A stretch of DNA of 64,000 bases from Agrobacterium tumefaciens (GTDB lineage Bacteria > Pseudomonadota > Alphaproteobacteria > Rhizobiales > Rhizobiaceae): positions 558,001 through 622,000 of the forward strand of contig NZ_CP115842.1 in assembly GCF_013318015.2 (NCBI RefSeq), read 5' to 3'. Position 1 is the first letter of the stretch. Each line of letters opens with the position of its first letter. Positions 56,383-64,000 of this stretch are shown piece after piece. The notes under the pieces were generated by a model. It was not told the origin of the DNA. It made no database searches and saw nothing but the letters and a program-made list of their open reading frames with translations. The position numbers were made by a program, and so were the translations under genes.

Positions 56383-56797
56383 TCCGCTTCCCCTTCTGCT
56401 CCATCCGCCATACCCGCCGCACAAGACAATTTGCCCTGCGGACGATAACGGGCCCATGCCGGATTCTCCGGAGCCAGAGGTAACATGAAGTCGGCGAAAA
56501 GTGCAATGCGTTCCACACGAAAGAACATCGATGACAAGCGGGGCAAACGGTATGCCGTGCAAAGCGTGCCGTCGTGCAACATTCTTTTGTAAACGGTTGA
56601 AAACGGCGGCCATACGGCCGGTTTAATAGTGGTTTTGGTTGCTTTTCGGACAGCCTGCCCATACACGGGATTCTGTGGGGAGGAACGCCGGAATTTGGCT
56701 GTGCGGATACGCGTGGAGGCGTGCCCGTCACGATGGCCGACCGGCTTGCTTGCCACCATAACCCGCAAAGGGCCCGGCAAGGGAAGAGGGGAAAGTC
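56383..56797. other. CoxIV-TRAP divergent spacer, no gene supported
   Basis: 415 nt between the divergent CoxIV-like and TRAP permease genes. Must hold both promoters. Open frames in it lack ribosome-binding sites. A TGGC...TTGC pair at 56742-56757 looked like a sigma-54 site but its spacing is one base too long. Confidence 0.4.
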
Positions 56798-57337
56798 ATG
56801 AAACCGCTTTTGAAATTAAGTGCGCTGATCGACCTTGTCAGCGAAGCTCTGGGCAAGGTCGCCGGTTATCTGGTGCTTGTCTGCTGCCTCGTCAGCGCCG
56901 GAAACGCCATGGTGCGTTATACCTTCAACTATAGTTCAAACGGCTGGCTCGAAATCCAGTGGTACATGTTTGCCTTCATCGTGCTGGTGGGTGCCTCCTA
57001 TACGCTGCGCATGAATGAACATGTGCGGGTGGACATCATCTACGGGGCTATCTCGTCTCGCACGCGCCTGTGGGTGGACATCATCGGCATCGTACTTTTT
57101 CTCATGCCCGCCTGCTTTTATCTGGCCTGGCTTTCCTGGCCGATGTTCATGCTTTCCTGGCATCAGAACGAAATGTCCTCCAATGCCGGCGGGCTCATCC
57201 GCTGGCCGGTGAAACTCATCATCTTCGCCGGTTTCGCCCTTCTGGTTCTTCAGGGATTTTCCGAACTCATCAAGCGCATCGGCGCCCTCAACGGGCTTTA
57301 TGCGCTCGATACGAAGTACGAAAAACCCCTGCAATGA
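56798..57337 (+). CDS. TRAP transporter small membrane subunit (DctQ)
   Basis: 179 residues with four membrane segments: about 16-36, 52-70, 89-110 and 130-152. The DctQ hallmark WLEIQWYMFAFIVLVGASYTLRMNEHVRVDI lies near 48-78. GGAAGAGGGGAAAG ribosome-binding region precedes the ATG at 56798. Works with the large subunit 32 nt downstream for sodium-driven, binding-protein-dependent uptake. Confidence 0.93.
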   Translation: MKPLLKLSALIDLVSEALGKVAGYLVLVCCLVSAGNAMVRYTFNYSSNGWLEIQWYMFAFIVLVGASYTLRMNEHVRVDIIYGAISSRTRLWVDIIGIVLFLMPACFYLAWLSWPMFMLSWHQNEMSSNAGGLIRWPVKLIIFAGFALLVLQGFSELIKRIGALNGLYALDTKYEKPLQ

Positions 57338-57369
57338 TCGCCGCGATCTGAACCTTCAGGATATTTCCC

Positions 57370-58851
57370 ATGTTCGAATATGGAATTCTTCCGCCACTGA
57401 TGTTCCTCGGCATGATCATCTTCATGCTCTACGGATTTCCGGTTGCTTTCTCTCTTGCCACCGTCGGTCTGGTTTTCGGCGTCATCGGCATCTTCACCGA
57501 GCATTTTTCGCCGGCCTTCCTTCAGGCCTTGCCGCTGCGCATCTTCGGCATCGTCTCGAACGACCTGCTGCTCGCCATTCCGTTCTTCACCTTCATGGGC
57601 GCGATCCTGGAGCGATGCGGGCTTGCCGAAGATTTGCTTGAAGGCACGGGCAAGCTGTTCGGCGCCATTCCGGGCGGCCTCGCCTATGCCGTCATCATCG
57701 TCGGCGCAATCCTTGGCGCGATCACCGGCACGGTTGCCGCCTCCGTCATCACCATGGGCGTCATCTCGCTGCCGATCATGCTGAAATACGGTTACAATCC
57801 GCGCCTCGCCACCGGCGTCATCGCCGCGTCGGGAACCATCACGCAGGTCATTCCGCCTTCGCTCGTGCTGATCGTTCTTGCCGACCAGCTCGGTAAATCC
57901 GTCGGCGACATGTATCTCGGCGCAATCGGCCCGTCGATCCTGCAAGTCGCCATCTTCATGCTCTTCATCCTGTTCATGTCGATCGTGCGGCCGAAGGATT
58001 TGCCTGCTTTGCCGCCAGAAGCGCGGGGCGAACTCAACCGTGCACTGGTATTTCGCGTGCTGGCGGGCATGGTGCCCTCCATCGTGCTGATCTTCCTCGT
58101 GCTCGGCACCATCTTCCTCGGCCTTGCAACACCAACGGAAGCCGGCGCGCTCGGCGTCGTCGGCGCCATGGCGCTGGCCGCAGCCCACCGCCGCCTCACC
58201 TGGGATCTCGTCAAGCAGGGCATGCATTCCACCATGCACATCACGTCCATGGTGGTGTTCATTCTGGTAGGCGCCACCTGCTTTTCCCTCGTCTTTCAGG
58301 GCATGGACGGTTCGCTGTGGATCGAACACATGTTGTCGGGCATTCCGGGCGGCCCGATCGGCTTCCTGATCTTCGTCAACATCTTCATCTTCTTCCTCGC
58401 CTTCTTCCTCGATTTCTTCGAGATCGCCTTCATCGTTATCCCGATGCTCGCACCCATCGCGCAGGCGCTCGGCATCGACCTGATCTGGTTCGGCGTGCTG
58501 ATCTGCATCAACATGCAGACCAGCTTCATGCACCCGCCCTTCGGTTTCGCGCTGTTCTACCTGCGCTCAATCGCGCCGCGCACGGTCAAGACCTCGGATA
58601 TCTACATGGGTGCCATTCCCTGGCTCGGCATGCAGCTCATCCTCGTCGCCATCGTGATCTTCTGGCCGGAATCCGTCACCTACTGGTTGGACAAAGCACC
58701 CCAGGTGGACCTCAACTCCATCAAGATCGAAGTGCCTGCCTTCGGCAATCAGGGCGGCAACACCATGCCCAATTTCGGCCTGCCAGGAGGCCAGCCGGGT
58801 GGGTTGCCAGGTATGCCCAACCTCGGTGAACCACCGAAGATCGGGCCTTAA
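57370..58851 (+). CDS. TRAP transporter large membrane subunit (DctM)
   Basis: 493 residues with about twelve membrane segments. DctM motifs: FPVAFSLATVGLVFG near 17, NDLLLAIPFFTFMGAILERCG near 59-79, GAITGTVAASVITMGVISLP near 117 and LEIAFIV-type FFEIAFIVIPMLAPIAQALGIDLIW near 351-375. The last 50 residues form a Pro/Gly/Asn-rich tail (PGGQPGGLPGMPNLGEP) not seen in most family members. The cognate binding protein is encoded convergently at 59165-60262. Confidence 0.92.
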   Translation: MFEYGILPPLMFLGMIIFMLYGFPVAFSLATVGLVFGVIGIFTEHFSPAFLQALPLRIFGIVSNDLLLAIPFFTFMGAILERCGLAEDLLEGTGKLFGAIPGGLAYAVIIVGAILGAITGTVAASVITMGVISLPIMLKYGYNPRLATGVIAASGTITQVIPPSLVLIVLADQLGKSVGDMYLGAIGPSILQVAIFMLFILFMSIVRPKDLPALPPEARGELNRALVFRVLAGMVPSIVLIFLVLGTIFLGLATPTEAGALGVVGAMALAAAHRRLTWDLVKQGMHSTMHITSMVVFILVGATCFSLVFQGMDGSLWIEHMLSGIPGGPIGFLIFVNIFIFFLAFFLDFFEIAFIVIPMLAPIAQALGIDLIWFGVLICINMQTSFMHPPFGFALFYLRSIAPRTVKTSDIYMGAIPWLGMQLILVAIVIFWPESVTYWLDKAPQVDLNSIKIEVPAFGNQGGNTMPNFGLPGGQPGGLPGMPNLGEPPKIGP

Positions 58852-59164
58852 CCGGCGTCTTTTACGGATTTTTCGGAGAACTGATCATTGCTGAGTGGAA
58901 GACAGGGTTGCACCCCTGCCTTCCATTTACTCTGTGTGAAAATTGAACCTGACAGTCATCGACCAGCCTGTCCGGTTTTTCCGAGGTCGGCGTAGCCAAT
59001 CCTTGCCGGGACTACGCCTGGTTATTGAGGCTGCTGCTCTTGCTTCCGACAGCCCTGATCGTCAATCGCCCTTTCCTATCGGGCGGATGCAGGCGCGACG
59101 GCACAACAAAAACCCCGGGGACCGAAGTCCCCGAGGCTTTTGTCCGGTCCGCCGCACCGAATAA
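58852..59164. other. Convergent spacer of the TRAP locus
   Basis: 313 nt between the convergent DctM and binding-protein genes. It contains the bidirectional terminator at 59108-59141; no gene or other signal supported. Confidence 0.55.
59108..59141. terminator. Bidirectional terminator in the TRAP locus
   Basis: AAAAACCCCGGGGAC (59108-59122) pairs with GTCCCCGAGGCTTTT (59127-59141) around a CGAA loop, with two mismatches. A/T-rich stem ends on both sides give a terminator for the leftward binding-protein gene and the rightward permease genes. Confidence 0.8.
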
Positions 59165-60262
<1,098 letters not shown>

Positions 60263-60567
60263 CTATATCCTCCCAGATATCAACGCTGCCCGCAGCTTGA
60301 ATTCCCCTCGTGCTGTTCAGGCATCGCAGCAAAGTAAGCACGGTTACCGCCCAGCTGACAAGCACCCGCGTCAAGAATTAATTGCCGGAAAACCAGCCAT
60401 ATCAGGATTTTTTCGGCGGCCTCTTCGCTATTTTATTTGCAACTGAAATATCGCGACGCCGCCTTATACTTTAGCCGCATATATTGCGTTCCGATGACGA
60501 AACACATGCTTGACTTGGCCCGCTGGCAGTCGCACAAATTTTCGAAGATTCGCCCCCCGGAGCCACC
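60263..60567. other. Divergent spacer between binding protein and hydrolase
   Basis: 305 nt between the divergent TakP-like and amidotransferase-like genes. Fairly AT-rich near 60380-60480, probably promoter DNA. No operator or gene I can support. Confidence 0.4.
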
Positions 60568-61323
60568 ATGCCAAAACCGATAATCGCCGTCCCCGCCGAC
60601 ATCCGGCATTTCACCGGAGCCGACTGGCACGCCGCGCAGAACCAGTATCTTTCCGCGGCGCTGAGGGTGGCTGACGTCATGTCCTTCATCGTTCCGGCCT
60701 TCGAGGACGGCAATGAGGTCGATGCCATCCTCGACCGGGTCGATGGCCTGCTCGTCTCCGGCTCGGCCACAAATGTCCACCCTTCTCTTTACGGAAAAGA
60801 GGCACAGGAGAGTGACGGCCCGTTCGATCCAGCCCGCGACGCCACCAGCCTGCCGCTGATCCGCCGGGCGTTGGAACGCGGCATTCCGATGCTTGCCATC
60901 TGTCGCGGCATTCAGGAGCTGAACGTCGCGCTGGGCGGCACGCTTGCTTCCGAAATTCAGGAACAGCCCGGAATTTGGGACCACCGCAAGCCGGAACATG
61001 AGGACCGCGACGTGGCCTTCGCCATCCGCCAGCCGGTGCATGTGCGCGAAGGCTCCTGCATTGCACAGCATCTTGGCATGTCGGGAGAAATCCAGATCAA
61101 TTCGCTGCATCGGCAGGCAATTGCCGAGACCGCGCCACGCCTGCAGGTGGAGGCGACAGCGGCAGACGGCACGATCGAGGCCGTTTCCGTCATCGATGCC
61201 AAGGGCTTTGCCGTTGGTGTGCAATGGCACCCGGAATATTGGGCCGAGACAGACGCACCCTCGCGCGCTTTGTTTGAAGCTTTCGGCAGGGCAGTTCACG
61301 AGTACCGGAACAGCAAGACCTGA
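60568..61323 (+). CDS. Class I glutamine amidotransferase-like hydrolase (PuuD / peptidase C26 type)
   Basis: A 251-residue cytoplasmic enzyme. ATG at 60568. Active-site block PMLAICRGIQELNVALGG, with the nucleophile Cys at 112; catalytic His/Glu in VQWHPEYW near 222-229. DGLLVSGSATNVHPSLYG near 59-76 is the gamma-glutamyl-GABA hydrolase group's N-terminal block. In E. coli PuuD frees GABA from gamma-glutamyl-GABA during putrescine breakdown. No other puu genes adjoin, so the substrate may be another gamma-glutamyl compound. Confidence 0.88.
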   Translation: MPKPIIAVPADIRHFTGADWHAAQNQYLSAALRVADVMSFIVPAFEDGNEVDAILDRVDGLLVSGSATNVHPSLYGKEAQESDGPFDPARDATSLPLIRRALERGIPMLAICRGIQELNVALGGTLASEIQEQPGIWDHRKPEHEDRDVAFAIRQPVHVREGSCIAQHLGMSGEIQINSLHRQAIAETAPRLQVEATAADGTIEAVSVIDAKGFAVGVQWHPEYWAETDAPSRALFEAFGRAVHEYRNSKT

Positions 61324-61360
61324 AACCGACCCCTCCCCTCCAAGGTCCTTGTCGATAGGA

Positions 61361-61392
61361 CAAAAAAAGGGGCAAGCCTGAAGGCCTGCCCC
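61361..61392 (-). terminator. Intrinsic terminator after the sugar ABC permease gene
   Basis: GGGGCAAGCCT (61369-61379) and AGGCCTGCCCC (61382-61392) pair with one mismatch. On the minus strand the stem is followed by TTTTTTTG. Lies 20 nt past the permease stop. Confidence 0.85.
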
Positions 61393-61412
61393 AGGTCCGG
61401 GAGGAGGAGTGC

Positions 61413-62444
61413 TTAGCGTTTTGCGCGTTTCTTCTGGCGGTAGACGTCAGCGACGACCGCAGCCACGATGATCAGTCCCTTGACGATCTCCTGGTAATAG
61501 GCATCGACCCTGAGGAACGTGAAACCGGATGTCATGACACCGAGAATGATGGTGCCGATCACTGTGCCGGTAATACGGCCAGCACCGCCGGCGAGCGAAG
61601 TGCCGCCGATAACGGCCGCGGCGATGGCGTCGAGTTCATACATCACACCCATGCCGGCCTGCGCCGTCTGTGCACGGGCAGCGGTGACGACACCAGCAAG
61701 ACCGGCCAGCATGCCGGCAATGGCGTAGACCTTGATCAGATGCGCCTCGATATTGATACCGGAAACGCGGGCGGCCTGCTGGTTGGCGCCGATGGCATAG
61801 GTGAACTTGCCGTAACGGGTGTAACGTAGCGCAACGTGGAAAATAACCGCGACGACGAGGAAAACCACGACCGGCCAGACACCTGTACCGATGAAGGTGA
61901 AACCGTCGGTCAGACCGGAAATCGGCTGGCCCTTGGTGTACCATTTGGAAAGGCCGCGCGCCGTCACCATCATGCCCAGGGTTGCGATGAAGGGCGGGAT
62001 TTTCGTGCGTGCTATAAGCTGCCCGTTGATGAAACCGGCCAAGGCGCCAGCCAGAATGCCGACAGCCAGCGGCATGAAGAAAGGCAGATCGGTCAGACCC
62101 GGATAAAGCGCCCGCGGCCATGTGGAGGACTGCCCCACGCTGGCGGACAACATCGCCGTCAGGCCGACGACCGAACCGGAGGACAGATCGATGCCGCCGG
62201 TGATGATGACCTGCGTGACGCCGACGGCGATGATGCCGATGACGGACACCTGCAGGATCATGATCGTCAGGCGCTGCTGGTTCATCAGAAAGCTCTGGCC
62301 GATGAAAATCCAGCCAAGAATTTCGTAAACCAGCGCGATGCCAATCAGCACGAAAAATATATTTGCTTCGGGCGGTATGCGCCTATGCGGCTTGCGCCCA
62401 GATTTTGCATCCAACTCTGCGTTGGCGGCGGCGTTCGTATTCAT
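61413..62444 (-). CDS. Sugar ABC transporter permease (RbsC family)
   Basis: 343 residues from the ATG at 62444 with GAGGAGGA about 7 nt upstream; ATGs at 62450 and above are closer to or before that site. About eight to ten membrane segments. RbsC-type blocks: GIIAVGVTQVIITGGIDLSSG near 76-96, IPPFIATLGMMVTARGLSKW near 155-174, LDAIAAAVIGGTSLAGGAGRI near 276. CUT2-class importer; follows the ATPase gene by 32 nt. Confidence 0.92.
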   Translation of the reverse strand: MNTNAAANAELDAKSGRKPHRRIPPEANIFFVLIGIALVYEILGWIFIGQSFLMNQQRLTIMILQVSVIGIIAVGVTQVIITGGIDLSSGSVVGLTAMLSASVGQSSTWPRALYPGLTDLPFFMPLAVGILAGALAGFINGQLIARTKIPPFIATLGMMVTARGLSKWYTKGQPISGLTDGFTFIGTGVWPVVVFLVVAVIFHVALRYTRYGKFTYAIGANQQAARVSGINIEAHLIKVYAIAGMLAGLAGVVTAARAQTAQAGMGVMYELDAIAAAVIGGTSLAGGAGRITGTVIGTIILGVMTSGFTFLRVDAYYQEIVKGLIIVAAVVADVYRQKKRAKR

Positions 62445-62476
62445 AGTCATTCCTCCTCGAGAAATCCCGGCGCGCC

Positions 62477-63997
62477 TCACCGCGATGCGAGATCCATCAC
62501 CTTCACCTGTGTGGCTTCACTTCTGTCAAGAAAGCCCGTCACGCGACCTTCATGCATGACCATGATACGGTCGCTCATGCCCAGAACCTCCGGCATTTCG
62601 GAGGAAATCATGATGACGGCGACGCCATTGCGCGCCATCTCGCCGACCAGCTTGTGGATTTCGGCTTTTGCCCCGACATCGATCCCGCGCGTCGGCTCAT
62701 CCAGAATGAGGATACGTGGCTGTGTCAGCATCCAGCGCCCGATCAGCACCTTCTGCTGATTGCCGCCCGACAGGTTTTCGATGCGCTCGTAAAGATTGGG
62801 CGTCTTGACCCGGAGCTTGCGGCACATGTCGTCGCAGGCTTCCGAAAGCGTCTTTTCCTGCACGAAGCCGTTGGCGACATATTTGTCCTGTAGAACCGCG
62901 ATCTGCATATTCTCAAGAATATTGAGAATCAGCAGGCAGCCGGTATCCTTGCGGTCTTCCGTCAGGAACGCCATGCGGTGACGGATCGCCTCTGTCGGAC
63001 TTGCGATCGACACAGGCTTGCCGTTGATTTCCACAGTGCCCGAAGACGCCGGCGTAACGCCGAACACCGTTTCCGCCACGTTCGAGCGGCCAGAACCGAC
63101 AAGGCCGGCGACACCTAGAATTTCCCCGGCGCGAACATCAAATGACACGTCATGGAAGACGCCGTTCAGCGTCAGGTTCTTGACCGACAGCACCACATCG
63201 CCGATCGGAACCTCTTCCTTCGGGAACATCTGGGTAATTTCGCGCCCCACCATCATGCGGATGATGTCGTCTCGCGTCACATCGGTGGACGCGTGGGTGC
63301 CGATATATTTGCCGTCGCGAAAGACGGAAAACTCATCGGCGATCTCGAAAAGCTCATTCATCTTGTGAGTGATGTAGACGATGCCGATACCGCGGTCCCT
63401 GAGGTCGCGGATGATGCGGAACAGATGTTCCACCTCGCGCTCAGTCAACGCTGACGTCGGTTCGTCCATGATGAGAACGTCGGAGTCGTAGGAAACCGCC
63501 TTGGCGATTTCGACCATCTGCCGGCTTGCGACCGATAGTTCGCCGACACGCATTTCCGGATCGAGATCGATACCGAGCCTTTCGAGCAATGTCTGGGTGC
63601 GGCGATACATTTCGCCATGGTCGATAAAGCCCAGTCGGTTTTTCGGCTCGCGGCGAATCCATATATTTTCCGCTACCGTCATATAGGCCATCAGGTTGAG
63701 TTCCTGATGGATCATCGCAATGCCGTTTTCGAGCGCATCAAGCGGTGAATCAAGGCGTATCGCAGCGCCCTTCAGGCGAATTTCTCCGACGTCCGGCTGG
63801 TAGATACCTGCCAGAATCTTCATCAGCGTCGATTTACCGGCGCCATTCTCACCCATCAGCGCATGCACGGTGCCGCGCTTGAGGTGGAACGAAACGTCAT
63901 CCAGCGCGACAACGCCGGGAAATTCCTTGCGTATGCCGTCCGCTGCGAGAAGATATTCTGCATTGGGCACGGCGCCGCTGGCGCGCACGGCGGCCAT
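62477..63997 (-). CDS. Sugar ABC transporter ATP-binding protein (RbsA/MglA type)
   Basis: 506 residues with two nucleotide-binding domains. First: [16 protein letters not shown] near 48, [14 protein letters not shown] near 147, [11 protein letters not shown] near 168. Second has a degenerate Walker A ([16 protein letters not shown]) and an intact [16 protein letters not shown] near 403 and [14 protein letters not shown]. This asymmetry is normal for CUT2 ATPases. It starts 4 nt from the window edge, so its ribosome-binding site and probably the binding-protein gene lie outside. Ligand unknown (pentose or hexose). Confidence 0.92.
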   Translation of the reverse strand: MAAVRASGAVPNAEYLLAADGIRKEFPGVVALDDVSFHLKRGTVHALMGENGAGKSTLMKILAGIYQPDVGEIRLKGAAIRLDSPLDALENGIAMIHQELNLMAYMTVAENIWIRREPKNRLGFIDHGEMYRRTQTLLERLGIDLDPEMRVGELSVASRQMVEIAKAVSYDSDVLIMDEPTSALTEREVEHLFRIIRDLRDRGIGIVYITHKMNELFEIADEFSVFRDGKYIGTHASTDVTRDDIIRMMVGREITQMFPKEEVPIGDVVLSVKNLTLNGVFHDVSFDVRAGEILGVAGLVGSGRSNVAETVFGVTPASSGTVEINGKPVSIASPTEAIRHRMAFLTEDRKDTGCLLILNILENMQIAVLQDKYVANGFVQEKTLSEACDDMCRKLRVKTPNLYERIENLSGGNQQKVLIGRWMLTQPRILILDEPTRGIDVGAKAEIHKLVGEMARNGVAVIMISSEMPEVLGMSDRIMVMHEGRVTGFLDRSEATQVKVMDLASR

Positions 63998-64000
63998 TGT

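Noticed and set aside
56742..56757. Possible sigma-54 promoter before the TRAP operon
   Set aside because: The GG-to-GC spacing is 13 rather than 12 and flanking bases fit poorly.
57298..58533. 411-codon minus-strand open frame opposite the TRAP large subunit
   Set aside because: Antisense shadow of a membrane protein, giving an artificial Asp/Glu/His-rich product.

Overview
The window looks like a chromosomal segment of an Agrobacterium-type member of the Rhizobiaceae. This is inferred from gene content: an exoY-exoF-exoQ succinoglycan block, a complete thuR/thuEFGKAB trehalose/disaccharide operon, a queCDE cluster, a short alphaproteobacterial aa3 oxidase subunit IV, and many solute-binding-protein transporters in uniformly GC-rich DNA. 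An exo block next to a thu block recalls the linear chromosome of A. tumefaciens/fabrum, but the replicon cannot be proven from sequence alone. I saw no tRNA, rRNA, insertion sequence, phage gene or CRISPR array.

Layout. 0.35-7.8 kb: a type I secretion locus with two unusual non-RTX candidate substrates, an ABC exporter with a disordered glycine/proline-rich N-terminus, its membrane-fusion protein, and a small unknown gene. 7.8-11.25 kb: exoQ, exoF and exoY on the minus strand, with a large hairpin between exoY and exoF. 11.9-13.9 kb: an XRE-cupin regulator divergent from an omega-aminotransferase. 14-20.4 kb: a chemoreceptor, two L,D-transpeptidases, an SDR with an acidic partner, a 3-methyladenine DNA glycosylase and two small ORFs. 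20.6-28 kb: thuR and thuEFGKAB with two LacI-type operators. 28-29.9 kb: queC-queD-queE behind a preQ1-I riboswitch. 30.1-30.4 kb: two overlapping tiny membrane-protein ORFs. 30.5-36.8 kb: a second carbohydrate ABC operon with a Gfo/Idh/MocA dehydrogenase and a TIM-barrel epimerase.

37-45.8 kb: a CPBP protease, a GDP-mannose enzyme, membrane PQQ glucose dehydrogenase, a LysR regulator and a malic enzyme-phosphotransacetylase fusion. 46-52.1 kb: a polar-amino-acid ABC transporter followed by MmgE/PrpD and NtaA/SnaA/DszA-type monooxygenase genes, resembling the Bacillus yxe S-(2-succino)cysteine operon. 52.1-56.4 kb: a soluble PAS-PAS chemoreceptor, a DadA-like oxidase, a periplasmic unknown and a CoxIV-like subunit. 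56.8-60.3 kb: a TRAP transporter with a TakP-like (2-oxoacid) binding protein encoded convergently to its permeases. 60.5 kb to the end: a class I amidotransferase-like hydrolase and the permease and ATPase of an RbsAC-type sugar importer that runs to the right edge.

The region is mostly nutrient scavenging (five importers plus dedicated oxidoreductases), surface polysaccharide and secretion. The points most worth a second look are the secretion locus with its structured leader, the yxe-like operon, the preQ1 riboswitch with built-in ribosome-binding site, and the recurring hairpins just after binding-protein genes.
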